Source of the DNA: an uncultured Collinsella sp. | GTDB lineage: Bacteria; Actinomycetota; Coriobacteriia; Coriobacteriales; Coriobacteriaceae | Length of the DNA: 52,510 nt | Direction: 5' to 3' | Assembly (NCBI GenBank): GCA_902496945.1 | Contig: CABVDE010000009.1 | Span: forward strand, 1 to 52,510 | Part shown: piece by piece, positions 1 to 8,279 of the stretch | How the letters are laid out: each line of letters begins with the position of its first letter | Position numbering within the stretch: the stretch's first letter is position 1 | The notes under the pieces: generated by a model | Databases searched by the model: none | The model's input: the letters and a program-made list of their open reading frames with translations, nothing else | What the model was told of the DNA's origin: nothing | Made by a program: the position numbers and the translations under genes

Positions 1-31
1 TCTCGGAAGGCACGTGCAGACCTTTCGTCAT
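1..31 (-). CDS. arcA: arginine deiminase, second copy, 5' end only
   Basis: Only the first ten codons of a minus-strand gene lie in the window; the rest runs off the left edge. They read MTKGLHVPSE, identical to the start of the complete arginine deiminase at 1877-3118. The upstream AGGAGG ribosome binding site, leader and promoter also match that gene. It is therefore almost certainly a second arcA copy, although the body of the gene cannot be seen and could be diverged or truncated. Confidence 0.8.
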   Translation of the reverse strand, partial: MTKGLHVPSE

Positions 32-180
32 GGCCTCCTACCTTTCTTTCGGGCCCTTGTCAGGGCCGATTCGTTAGCGCCCCTCCGTGTGAGGCGTTAT
101 TGCTGACGACATATTTATATCCAAAATCAGCTCATACTTCCACCTTGCCCCCGAACGGTTTTATATAGGGGGTGAACGGC
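32..180 (-). promoter_or_regulatory. promoter and leader of the left arcA copy
   Basis: Read on the minus strand this holds a CCGTTC direct repeat (174-179 and 153-158), a -10-like TATAAA (114-119), and an untranslated leader of about 75 bases with a GGGCCC-type hairpin just before the AGGAGG site. The order, spacing and much of the sequence match the region in front of the other arcA (3119-3265), so the two copies are probably co-regulated. Function is inferred from this conservation. Confidence 0.65.
153..179 (-). repeat. 21-bp-period direct repeat, candidate operator
   Basis: Two CCGTTC units on the minus strand lie exactly 21 bp apart, two helical turns, about 122-148 bp upstream of the arcA start. 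The same pair with the same period and distance lies in front of the other arcA copy. This fits a dimeric activator bound on one face of the DNA; the regulator is unknown. Confidence 0.5.
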
Positions 181-513
181 ATACACATATACTTCACGCA
201 TGGCACACTTTGTCTTAATAAAGTTTATTTACGTGCTTAAACGCGTTTTCAATCCAAGAATCGAATGGAACGAATCTTTCTAAAACCACCCTCAAATTGC
301 ATATTTCCAGTAAATCTATGAATATAATTAGCGATTCATACCGCGTCTCAACCATTTTCAACTTTATTCAGAATTAAGTTTGTCCTATTCATTTCCTAAT
401 TAACAAGTTACCGTTTACCAGATGCTTGGTACCGTTCACCGGAAGCTCAGTATAAGGCCCAGCAGATACCGGCTCGCTTTACGTCCCCATTTGTAACAAC
501 TTGACTTCTCGGT
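181..513. other. AT-rich non-coding stretch with one repeat pair
   Basis: No credible gene is visible. The stretch is markedly AT-rich compared with neighbouring coding DNA. The only clear structure is a plus-strand direct repeat, CCGTTTACC at 411-419 and CCGTTCACC at 432-440, again with a 21-bp period and resembling the arcA operator candidates in the opposite orientation. Confidence 0.5.
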
Positions 514-555
514 ATAGAAAAACAGACCCGCCCCCTCATGGAAAACGGGTCTGTT
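514..555 (-). terminator. intrinsic terminator after the aminotransferase
   Basis: A perfect 10-bp stem (521-530 with 546-555, AACAGACCCG / CGGGTCTGTT) is followed on the minus strand by a short T-run. It lies about 50 bp beyond the stop codon of the aminotransferase. Confidence 0.8.
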
Positions 556-603
556 ATTGATAAAGGTAGGTAGATTTGAGCGGCTTTGAGAGCTGTCGAG
601 ATC

Positions 604-1727
604 CTAGCGATCGAACTCCGCCAGCGCCTCGCCTAAAAGCCTTAAGCCCTCGCGCAGAACGTCCTCGCTCGCGCAGTAGCCCAGGCGCGCGCCGCAGGGG
701 AGCTCAAAGCGGCTGCCGGGAACTAGCAGCACTCCCCTCTTTGCCAGCAGGCACTTGCAGAACTCCTCGTCGTCCTCGGGAATATCCAGCTGGATAAACG
801 AGGTGGACACGCCCTGCGGGGCCGTCCAGGAGACACGACGCTGCGTATCAATCCAAGCCTGCGCAATGTCGCGGTTGTCAAAAACGATCTTGCGGTTGCG
901 CTCGAGGATCTTGCCCTTGTGCTCCAGCACATAGGTCGCCAGGGCGTCATTGAACACGCCGCCGCAGATCATGGAGTAATCGCGATAGGTGCGAATGCGG
1001 TTGGACACCTCTTCGTCGGCCACGACCCAGCCCACGCGGGCCGCAGGCGTCGAATAGGTCTTCGACAACGAGTTGGTGACAATGGCTTTCTCGTACACGT
1101 CGACCATCGACATAAAGGACTCGGTGTTTTCGAGCGGCAGATACGCCTCGTCGCACAGCACGTAGGCGCCCACCGAACGGGCGATCTCGGCAATCTGGCC
1201 GAGCATATCAGCATCAAGCACCGTACCGATGGGGTTTGATGCGTTGTTGATGCAGATGAGCTTGGCGTTGGGGCGCACCAAGCGCTCGAGTTCCTCGATA
1301 TCGGGCCTCCAGCCGAGCTTCTCGCGAAGCTCCCAGTAGTCGACCTCGGCGCCCAGCGTGCGCGGAATCTCGCAGAGCGGCGCATCGGTGGGCCACTCGG
1401 CGATAACGTGGTCGCCGGGCTCGACCACAGCCATGATGGCGTTGAGGTTCGCACCCGTGCAGCCGTTGGTCTGCAGAATGTGATCGGGATTGACCTCGCG
1501 ACGGTAGAGCTTGGCGACCTCGGCCTAAAAACGGGCGAGTCCTCGATCCAGCCGCAGTTCATCTTCTCGCGGTCCAGACGCTCGTAGAGCGTGGCGCCGT
1601 CCTGTTCGTCGAGCGCGCGCAGCTCGCCCATGGTAAGCAAGGGGATCGTCGACTGGGCGATGTCACACGTGGCACTCTTCTCCCAAACGTTGAGCCAGTC
1701 CTCAACGCCGATTGTCTTTATATCCAT
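604..1727 (-). pseudogene. fold-type I PLP aminotransferase, frameshifted
   Basis: The product resembles class I/II PLP-dependent aminotransferases. Seen in the sequence: the start MDIKTIGVEDWLNVWE with an AAGGAG site upstream, the Asn of NNASNPIGT, the Asp of CDEAYLPL, and the Schiff-base Lys in SLSKTYSTPAARVGW. The reading frame breaks near 1524: the N-terminal frame reads GWIEDSPVFR, and homologous sequence resumes one frame over at AEVAKLYRREV. One missing G in an AGGGCC context would explain this. Without the shift the protein would have about 374 residues, normal for the family. A programmed shift is unlikely, because slipping back on the TTTTT run would meet TAG immediately. It lies just downstream of arcA, so a role in arginine-linked metabolism is possible but unproven. 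A sequencing error is a real alternative to gene decay. Confidence 0.8.
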
Positions 1728-1782
1728 GGCCAGGCTCCTTACAAAAGCAGTCATCCGATCGTGCTGACGTTTCTCATACAAG

Positions 1783-1816
1783 ATTGGGGCGGTGCGAAAA
1801 CCCGCACCGCCCCAAT
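1783..1816 (-). terminator. hairpin after arcA
   Basis: A perfect 14-bp stem (1783-1796 with 1803-1816, ATTGGGGCGGTGCG and its complement) has a six-base loop. It lies between the arcA stop and the aminotransferase start. The T-tract is weak, so it may stabilise the arcA 3' end or allow some read-through. Confidence 0.65.
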
Positions 1817-1876
1817 GGGAGACATCTAATGCCAGCTAGATGTATGTATTATGACCTGTTCGGGTCCTTGAAGACC

Positions 1877-3118
1877 TTAGAGGTCCTCGCGCCAGAAGGG
1901 CATGCTCATGCAGCGCGGGCCGCCGCGGCCGCGGGAGAGCTCGGCGGAGGGCACGACGAGAAGGTCCAGGCCCTCCTTGTACAGCACGTCGTTGGTGACG
2001 GTGTTGCGGGCGTAGACGCAGATCTTGCCGGGCTCGACGCACAGGGTGTTGGAGCCGTCGTTCCACTGCTCGCGGGAGGCCGCGATCGGGTCGCCGCCGC
2101 CGCAGGGGATCAGCTTGACCTGGTCGACGCCGGTGGCGTCCTCCAGGACGTGCTCGAGGGTGTCCTCGATCAGGCGGATGTTCACGTCGCCCGGGTTCTT
2201 GCCGGCGGTCAGCTCGTAGACGCGCAGGGTGCCCATGATGGCGGGGTGGATCGTGAACTTATCGACGTCGATCTGGGTGAAGACCGTGTCGAGGTGCATG
2301 AAGGCGCGCGAGACCGGGATGTCGAAGGCCAGGATGCGCTCGACCTTGGAGTCGGAGTTCCAGAAGATGTTCTGGGCCATGACGTCGATCGCGGCGGCCT
2401 GGGTGCGCTGGGAGATGCCGACGGCGAGGGTCTTCTCGTTGATGTTCAGCACGTCGCCGCCCTCGGTGTGGAACTGGCAGTCGCGGCGGAAGTACAGCGA
2501 GACGTCCTTGTAGTCGGGGTGGTACTTGAAGATGTACTTGCCGTACAGGGTCTCGCGGTTGCGGGTGACCGAGTACATGCGGTTGAGGTTGACGCCCTCG
2601 CCGATCACCGCGAACGGGTCGCGGGTGAAGTAGAGGTTGGGCATCGGGTCGATGATCAGGTCGGACTCGGACTCGGAGTTGACCAGGGAGTCGAGGGTCG
2701 TGGAGGCCGTGAGGGGCATCTCGATCTCGGACTTGGTCATGCCGGCCATGGTCTTCTTGACGAACTCGAGGTTGTCCTCGATGGAGTCCAGCTTCTCGCG
2801 GACGGTCTGCGGCATGTGCTGGCCGCGGATGCCGGCCTCGGAGATGTACTGGTCGGTGAACTCGGCGCGGGCGCCGGGGACCTGGTCGAACACCTCGGCG
2901 ACGAGGTTCTCCAGGTAGAGCACCTCCACGCCCTGGTCCCTCAGGATCTGGGCGAAGGTGTCGTGCTCCTGCTGCGCGACCTCCAGGAACGGGACGTCGT
3001 CGAACAGGAGTCGCTCGAGCTCGTCGGGCGGCAGGTTGAGGAGCTCGTCGCCGGGACGGTGCAGGCAGACCTTCCTGAGCTTGCCGATCTCGGAAGGCAC
3101 GTGCAGACCTTTCGTCAT
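1877..3118 (-). CDS. arcA: arginine deiminase
   Basis: The enzyme hydrolyses L-arginine to citrulline and ammonia, the first step of the arginine deiminase energy pathway, in the cytoplasm. The 413-residue length is normal for the family. Visible signatures are FTRDPF near residue 160, TEGGDVL, MHLDTVF, and the C-terminal RGRGGPRCMSMPF carrying the catalytic Cys near residue 403. The start is set by AGGAGG seven bases upstream. No arcB, arcC or arginine/ornithine antiporter lies within the window. A second copy begins at the left edge with an identical N-terminus and a matching promoter, so the organism appears to carry two arcA genes about 3 kb apart. A frameshifted aminotransferase follows downstream behind a hairpin. 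Confidence 0.97.
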   Translation of the reverse strand: MTKGLHVPSEIGKLRKVCLHRPGDELLNLPPDELERLLFDDVPFLEVAQQEHDTFAQILRDQGVEVLYLENLVAEVFDQVPGARAEFTDQYISEAGIRGQHMPQTVREKLDSIEDNLEFVKKTMAGMTKSEIEMPLTASTTLDSLVNSESESDLIIDPMPNLYFTRDPFAVIGEGVNLNRMYSVTRNRETLYGKYIFKYHPDYKDVSLYFRRDCQFHTEGGDVLNINEKTLAVGISQRTQAAAIDVMAQNIFWNSDSKVERILAFDIPVSRAFMHLDTVFTQIDVDKFTIHPAIMGTLRVYELTAGKNPGDVNIRLIEDTLEHVLEDATGVDQVKLIPCGGGDPIAASREQWNDGSNTLCVEPGKICVYARNTVTNDVLYKEGLDLLVVPSAELSRGRGGPRCMSMPFWREDL

Positions 3119-3270
3119 GGCCTCCTACCTTTCTTTCGGGCCTTTCGGCCGAATCTCTCAGCGCCCTTCCGTAGCGGGCGCTGCTTGCTGACAGCTCTAG
3201 TTATATCCAAATTCCACCCGCAATTCCACCTCGCCCCCGAACGGTCAACAAAGTTCGATGAACGGTATAT
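3119..3270 (-). promoter_or_regulatory. arcA promoter and structured leader
   Basis: On the minus strand the order is the CCGTTC direct repeat (3260-3265 and 3239-3244), a -10-like TATAAC (3200-3205), and an untranslated leader of about 75 bases. The leader can form AGCGCCC/GGGCGCT and GGCC-GAAA-GGCC hairpins directly before AGGAGG. No good -35 is seen at the right distance, which fits activator dependence. The leader hairpins differ in sequence but not in position from those of the left copy. Confidence 0.6.
3239..3265 (-). repeat. 21-bp-period direct repeat, candidate operator
   Basis: Minus-strand CCGTTC units are separated by exactly 21 bp, the counterpart of the pair at 153-179. Between the two promoters the 15 bases inside each pair differ, while the CCGTTC units and the flanking GGGGGC are kept, as expected for a protein-binding site. 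Confidence 0.5.
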
Positions 3271-3612
3271 CGAATGCGATTCCCCCATGATGCACTTCGG
3301 CGTTCTAAAGTAAATTTTCTAAGGTAAACGCTCTTTTTTCTCAAAAATCATCCGCAATTACAGCTCTAATCCTTCGATTAAGAATTGCATAGCTAAAACA
3401 GTTTTATGTATATTAATGACGCTTGTTCGTGTTTCTGTCTGTATTCGATGATATTCAGCTACCTATCATTCTTATTCACACATACTCACCAGTTGAGTGA
3501 GGATATAGACCGCTTTTCACAATGCGACGGGCGTCAGCTCTATGGCTTGTCAGCGTAAGAAGTAAGTAAAGATACCGTTCACGCGATACATCCGTGCCAT
3601 AGGTCGACTAAA
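3271..3612. other. AT-rich divergent intergenic region
   Basis: No gene is visible between the divergent arcA and ppk promoters. A single CCGTTCACG at 3575-3583 on the plus strand resembles one unit of the arcA operator, but no partner lies 21 bp away. Confidence 0.45.
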
Positions 3613-3640
3613 TTGAGACAATAGTGAATGGTGTTAGGCT
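3613..3640 (+). promoter_or_regulatory. candidate ppk promoter
   Basis: TTGAGA at 3613-3618 and TAGGCT at 3635-3640 are separated by 16 bp, a plausible sigma-70-type promoter. Its position argues against a start codon at 3628. A GTCCCC-TGT-GGGGAC hairpin follows within the short leader. Confidence 0.45.
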
Positions 3641-3669
3641 ACCGTCCCCTGTGGGGACTGAACGGACAG

Positions 3670-6216
3670 ATGCATATGCCGAGCAAAATCGAAAAGAAGC
3701 AAGCCGCCGCTAAGCTGCGCAAACCGCCGCGTGACTTCTCGTACACGCAAAACCGAGAGCTCAGCTGGCTACGCTTTGACAACCGCGTACTCGACGAAGC
3801 CTTCGATGAGTCCGTGCCGCTGTTCGAGCGCCTTAAATTCGTCTCGATCTTCGAGTCCAACCTCGACGAGTTCCTTATGGTCCGCGTAGGCGGTCTGTCC
3901 GACCTTGCCGAGCTCAAAAAACAACCCGTCGATAACAAGAGCAATATGACTGCCTCTGAGCAGGTCGAAGCCGTCGTGGCAGAACTGCCCGGGCTCCTCG
4001 ACCGTTGGGAGTCCATCTTCAAGAGCATCGAGGGCAAGCTGGACGCCCTGGGCGTTCACCGCGCATGCGTCGATTCGCTTACACCCGAGGAGCGCACCTT
4101 TGTCACCCGTTTCTTCCAGGCCTACGTGTCGCCGGTCATCTCGCCGTTGGTGATCGACCCGCGCCACCCCTTCCCCAACCTACGTAACGGCGCGCTCTAC
4201 CTAGCTTGCGGCCTGGACGGCGTCACCGACGAGGAAAGCCTGCTGGGCCTCATCGAGATTCCCGCCTCGATGAACCGCGTGGTCGAGATTCCCTCGCCCA
4301 CGGGTACCTACTCCTACATTCTGCTCGAGGACGTCATCCTCGCCTGCCTGGACAGCTGCTTTGGCTCCTATAAGCCACTCGACCGCGCGCTCATCCGAGT
4401 CACCCGCAACGCCGACATCGATCCGGACGGCGAGGGCGTCGAAGAGGAAGAGGACTACCGCCAGCACATGAAGCGCATCCTCAAGAAGCGCCTGCGCCTG
4501 CAGCCGGTAGTGCTCGCGGTCTCGGGGTCGCTCGAGAAGACGACGCTCAAGACCATCCGCAAGGCGCTCGAGCTTTCGCGCCGCTCGGTCTTTACCTGCG
4601 ATATCCCGCTCGACCTGGGCTACGTCTTTGGCATTGAGGGCAAGATTCCCGAGCACCTGCGCAACGAGCTGCTCTTTACGCCGTTTAAGCCGCAGCCCAA
4701 CCCCACCATCGACATGACCTGCTCCATCCGCGAGCAGGTGCTGCAGCACGACAAGCTGCTCTTTTATCCCTATGAGGCCATGAACCCGTTTTTGGACCTG
4801 GTGCACGAGGCCGCCTATGACCCCGAGTGCATCTCGTTGCGCATCACGCTCTACCGCGTGGCCAAGCAGAGCCGCCTATGCGAGTCGCTGATCGATGCCG
4901 CCGAGAACGGCAAAGAGGTCACAGTGCTCATGGAGCTCCGAGCGCGCTTTGACGAGCAGAACAACATCGAGTGGGCCGAGCGTCTGGAAGAGGCAGGCTG
5001 CACCGTCATCTACGGCTCTGAGGGCTTTAAGTGCCACTCCAAGATCTGCCAGCTCACCTATCGCGAGGGCATGGCGCTTACCCGCCTGACGCTTTTGGGC
5101 ACCGGCAACTTTAACGAGAAGACGGCCAAGCTCTACAGTGACTTTATGCTCATGACCGCCCACCCCGGCATCGGTGAAGACGCCAATCTGTTCTTTCGCA
5201 ACCTGTCGCTGGGCAATCTGCGCGGCGACTACCGCTTCCTGGGCGTGGCGCCCGTCGGGTTGAAGCCTCTTATCATGCGCGGGCTGGACCGCGAGATCCA
5301 GCGCGCCCTTGCCGGTGAGCCCGCCCGCGTGTTCTTTAAGCTCAACTCCCTCACCGACCGCGAGGTCATCGATAAGATCGCCGAGGCATCGTGCGCTGGA
5401 GTCCGCGTGGACATGATCATCCGCGGCATCTCGTGCCTCAAGCCCGGCGTTCCGGGCAAGACCGAGAACGTGCATGTCCGCTCCATCGTCGGACGCTTTT
5501 TGGAGCACGCCCGTGTTTACGCCTTTGGCGTGGACTCGGACATGATTTACCTGAGCTCGGCCGACATGATGACACGCAACACCGAGCACCGCGTGGAGAT
5601 CGCCTTCCCCGTGCTCGACCCCACCTGCCGCACCCTGGTACACGATTACATGGGCATGCAGCTGCGGGACAACGTGAAAGCCCGCAGCCTGACAAGTGAC
5701 GGCACCTGGGTTCCCGTGAAGCGCGCAGAGGGCGAGAAACCCTTCAACTCGCAGGAAGCTCTGCTGGAGCGCGCCTATCGCAACGCCGAGGCCGCCGCGC
5801 AGCAGCGTGCGCAGGAGAAGGAACGTGTGGCCGAGAAGGCTATTCAGACTGAGCTTGAGCACGAAGCAGCTGTCGAGCCTGTTACCGAGCCGGAAGCCGT
5901 CGTTGCTCCCCCGGCGCCAGAGCACGAGTCTGTCGAGGAGCCGGAGGCCGTTGTTGAAGCCGCGCCCGAGCCCGAGCCGCAACCGGTAGCACCCAAGGTC
6001 CAGGAGGTACAGGCGACCGTCATTGAGTCCGAGCCTGCACCCGCACCTCAGCCCGAGCCGCAGGCCGCTAAGCCCGCGCCCGAGACGAGCGCCCGTCGCA
6101 AGAAGTCCTCTGACACGACCAAGGCCATCGAGCGCCACCGCCCCGGTCGTGTGCGCATGGGCCTGGGCTTGATCGGTCTGGGCCTTAAGACGCTCATTAC
6201 CGGCAAGACCAAATAG
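3670..6216 (+). CDS. ppk: polyphosphate kinase
   Basis: PPK1 reversibly transfers the ATP gamma-phosphate to polyphosphate, serving phosphate storage and stress responses. The core is clear: SYTQNRELSWLRFDNRVLDE near the N-terminus, ESNLDEFLMVRVGGL, FKCHSKICQL with a conserved His, TGNFNEKTAKLYSDF, and VGRFLEHARVYAFG in the C-terminal catalytic domain. The core ends near residue 690 (GTWVPV). An extension of about 150 residues follows: first helical and charged, then a long Glu/Pro/Ala-rich stretch, then a basic tail with RHRPGRVRMGLGLIGLG. Typical PPK1 proteins stop near 690-720 residues. The start is 3670 or 3676; an in-frame ATG at 3628 lies inside the probable promoter. The gene ends in a strong terminator and appears monocistronic. 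Confidence 0.96.
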   Translation: MHMPSKIEKKQAAAKLRKPPRDFSYTQNRELSWLRFDNRVLDEAFDESVPLFERLKFVSIFESNLDEFLMVRVGGLSDLAELKKQPVDNKSNMTASEQVEAVVAELPGLLDRWESIFKSIEGKLDALGVHRACVDSLTPEERTFVTRFFQAYVSPVISPLVIDPRHPFPNLRNGALYLACGLDGVTDEESLLGLIEIPASMNRVVEIPSPTGTYSYILLEDVILACLDSCFGSYKPLDRALIRVTRNADIDPDGEGVEEEEDYRQHMKRILKKRLRLQPVVLAVSGSLEKTTLKTIRKALELSRRSVFTCDIPLDLGYVFGIEGKIPEHLRNELLFTPFKPQPNPTIDMTCSIREQVLQHDKLLFYPYEAMNPFLDLVHEAAYDPECISLRITLYRVAKQSRLCESLIDAAENGKEVTVLMELRARFDEQNNIEWAERLEEAGCTVIYGSEGFKCHSKICQLTYREGMALTRLTLLGTGNFNEKTAKLYSDFMLMTAHPGIGEDANLFFRNLSLGNLRGDYRFLGVAPVGLKPLIMRGLDREIQRALAGEPARVFFKLNSLTDREVIDKIAEASCAGVRVDMIIRGISCLKPGVPGKTENVHVRSIVGRFLEHARVYAFGVDSDMIYLSSADMMTRNTEHRVEIAFPVLDPTCRTLVHDYMGMQLRDNVKARSLTSDGTWVPVKRAEGEKPFNSQEALLERAYRNAEAAAQQRAQEKERVAEKAIQTELEHEAAVEPVTEPEAVVAPPAPEHESVEEPEAVVEAAPEPEPQPVAPKVQEVQATVIESEPAPAPQPEPQAAKPAPETSARRKKSSDTTKAIERHRPGRVRMGLGLIGLGLKTLITGKTK

Positions 6217-6226
6217 ATGTTTGTAG

Positions 6227-6272
6227 AAGCGCCCCGCATTTGAGGAAAGCCTCGGATGCGGGGCGCTTTTCC
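6227..6272 (+). terminator. intrinsic terminator after ppk
   Basis: AAGCGCCCCGCAT (6227-6239) pairs with ATGCGGGGCGCTT (6256-6268), with further inner pairing of GAGG and CCTC, and a T-run follows. Confidence 0.9.
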
Positions 6273-6316
6273 CTGCTACCATGATGCGGACAGCAACGCG
6301 AATGACAGGCAGGGAT

Positions 6317-7654
6317 ATGAAGCTCACCATAGAATCGATGACCTACGGTGCCGACGGACTGGCGCACGCCGACAACGGCAAGGCCGTCTTTGTGCAGGGC
6401 GCCGTAGCAGCCGACACCGTTGAGGCCGAGGTCGTGCAGGACGGTAAGTCGTTTATGCGCGCCCGCACCACCGAGATTCTGCAGCCGAGCCCCGATCGCA
6501 TTCAGCCTCCCTGTCCCTTCGTGGGCATCTGCGGCGGCTGCTCATGGGGCAACCTCTCGCGCACCGCACAGCTTGCCGCCAAGGAGCAGAACCTGCGCTC
6601 CACGCTCGAGCGCATCGGAAAGTTCAGCCCCGAGCAGGTCGATGAGCTGGTGCAGCCCATCCGCCACACCAAGGACGACTGGGGCTACCGCAATAAAATT
6701 GAACTCGAGCCGACCGTCGTCAGCGGTCGCGTTCGACTTGGCATGCACGGCGTTGATCCCAGCAAGATCGTGACCGTCGATTCGTGCCCGCTGTTCGACA
6801 AACGCTTCCCGAAGGCACTCAAATCGGTCGTCGGCGCGCTCAACTATCTGAGCGGCAGTCACGACCTGGGCCTCGAGCGCGTGGGCATTCGTGCCTCGCG
6901 TCGCACCAAGGCGCTCGAGGTTGCTCTCTGGACGCCCACGGGATCCTTCCCGCGCTCGCAGGTGTCGCGCGTGTTGGCCGATGCCGCTCATCCCACGAGC
7001 GTGGTACGTGTGATGAGCAAGGGCGAGAAGAAGGCCCGCCGCGTCTCCAAGGTCGAAATGCTCGCCGGCGAAGGCTCGTGGACCGAGAATATCGCCGACG
7101 GCCAAATGCGTCTTTCGGCCCCGTCGTTCTTCCAGGTCAACACTAAGGGTGCCGAGATTTTGATCGAGCTTGTCATGGAAGCGCTCGACCCGCAGGAAGA
7201 CGAGCTTGCCGTGGATCTGTACTGCGGTGCCGGCACCTTTACCCTGCCGCTCGCCCGCCGCTGCGATTTTGTCGCCGCTGTCGAAGCCTACGGCCCTGCC
7301 GTGCGCGACCTGCGCCGCAACTTGGAGATCAACAAGCTTGATAACGTCGACGTCATTGGCGGAGACGCGGTGCGCGAGTTCCCCGACCAGGATGCCGACG
7401 TCTTGGTGGTCGACCCGCCGCGCGCGGGCCTCGCCCCCGAGGCGATCGACCTTATCGCCAGCACGAGTGCGCGCGATGTCGCCTACGTGAGCTGCGACCC
7501 GGCAACTCTGGCACGCGACCTTAAACGCTTTGTCGAAGAAGGCACCTTCTCCCCCGTCAAGATCACACCAGTCGACCTGTTCCCGCAAACCTTCCACTGC
7601 GAAACCGTCGTCCACCTCAAGCGCAACTACCCACTTAATCATTGCTCGGAATAA
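6317..7654 (+). CDS. TrmA/RlmD-family RNA (uracil-5-)-methyltransferase
   Basis: The protein uses S-adenosylmethionine to methylate C5 of a uridine in rRNA or tRNA; the substrate cannot be decided from sequence. A TRAM-like domain starts the protein (MTYGADGLAH), followed by cysteines typical of an iron-sulphur cluster (CPFVGICGGCSWG and a later DSCPLF). The methyltransferase fold shows LYCGAGTFTLPLA, VDPPRAGLAPEAI, and the catalytic Cys in YVSCDPATLARDL. At 445 residues it is normal for RlmCD/RlmD-type enzymes. The start at 6317 is preceded by GGCAGGGAT; in-frame ATGs at 6281 and 6302 are possible but lack a good site. It follows the ppk terminator. Confidence 0.9.
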   Translation: MKLTIESMTYGADGLAHADNGKAVFVQGAVAADTVEAEVVQDGKSFMRARTTEILQPSPDRIQPPCPFVGICGGCSWGNLSRTAQLAAKEQNLRSTLERIGKFSPEQVDELVQPIRHTKDDWGYRNKIELEPTVVSGRVRLGMHGVDPSKIVTVDSCPLFDKRFPKALKSVVGALNYLSGSHDLGLERVGIRASRRTKALEVALWTPTGSFPRSQVSRVLADAAHPTSVVRVMSKGEKKARRVSKVEMLAGEGSWTENIADGQMRLSAPSFFQVNTKGAEILIELVMEALDPQEDELAVDLYCGAGTFTLPLARRCDFVAAVEAYGPAVRDLRRNLEINKLDNVDVIGGDAVREFPDQDADVLVVDPPRAGLAPEAIDLIASTSARDVAYVSCDPATLARDLKRFVEEGTFSPVKITPVDLFPQTFHCETVVHLKRNYPLNHCSE

Positions 7655-7736
7655 TCATTGGGAAATCGAGCGTGGCAAGCGGGGGTCTTCGGGGTATAAG
7701 ACGGCTAATTGTATGCCGCCTATGAAAGGAACCCTC

Positions 7737-8279
7737 ATGCCCAGCGTTGCCGTTCTCGCCGCCGATGGCTTTGAAACTATTGAATGCCTGACCATGGTCG
7801 ATGTCATGCGTCGCGGCGGCATACGCGCCACGCTCGTCTCGATCATGCCCACGCGTGAAGTCGTAAGCTCGCTACAGATCCCCGTGACCTGCGATGCGCT
7901 CTTTGATGAGATCAACTTTGACGAGTACGACTGCGTCGTGCTGCCCGGCGGCCTGCCCGGTGCCACCAACCTGCGCGCCGATCAGCGCGTCTGCGACGTG
8001 GTCTGCGAGTTCGCCGCAACCAAGCACGTCGCCGCCATCTGCGCCGCCCCGTTTATCCTAGGCGAGCTCGACCTGCTCGAGGGGCGCCACGCCACGTGCT
8101 TCCCCGGTTTTGAGAAAAGCTTCCCCGAAGGTGCCTATACCGGCGAGAAGGTCACGCAAGACGGCAACATCATCACCGCCAGCGGCATGGCCCAATCGCT
8201 CCCCTTTGCACTTGAGCTGCTGCGCACGCTCGCCGGCGACAAGGCCGTCGAGAAGGTCACCGAGGGCATTCAGCTATGA
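7737..8279 (+). CDS. DJ-1/PfpI-family protein
   Basis: This 180-residue protein belongs to the DJ-1/ThiJ/PfpI superfamily, whose members act in glyoxal or protein-damage repair or as redox sensors. It shows VLAADGFETIECLTMVDVMRRGG with the conserved Glu, VLPGGLPGATNLR, and the reactive-Cys elbow AAICAAPFILGE. An AAAGGA site lies just before the chosen ATG; the frame is open further upstream but overlaps the methyltransferase end. The stop overlaps the start of maf by four bases (ATGA), so the two genes are probably translationally coupled. The precise substrate is unknown. Confidence 0.9.
   Translation: MPSVAVLAADGFETIECLTMVDVMRRGGIRATLVSIMPTREVVSSLQIPVTCDALFDEINFDEYDCVVLPGGLPGATNLRADQRVCDVVCEFAATKHVAAICAAPFILGELDLLEGRHATCFPGFEKSFPEGAYTGEKVTQDGNIITASGMAQSLPFALELLRTLAGDKAVEKVTEGIQL

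Noticed and set aside
405..445. PHO box (Streptomyces-type GTTCACC 11-bp repeats)
   Set aside because: The GTTCACC-like unit is suggestive, particularly with ppk nearby, but the period is 21 bp, not 11 or 22, and the best copies belong to arcA, not to ppk.
1515..1535. Programmed ribosomal frameshift in the aminotransferase
   Set aside because: There is a TTTTT run, but slipping back on it leads straight into TAG; no X-XXY-YYZ heptamer fits and no stimulatory structure is seen. Mutation or sequencing error is simpler.
1712..3313. 533-codon open frame on the plus strand across arcA
   Set aside because: It is antisense to a fully convincing arginine deiminase gene, and its product is a Val/Gly/Asp-rich low-complexity string typical of reverse-complement GC-rich coding DNA.
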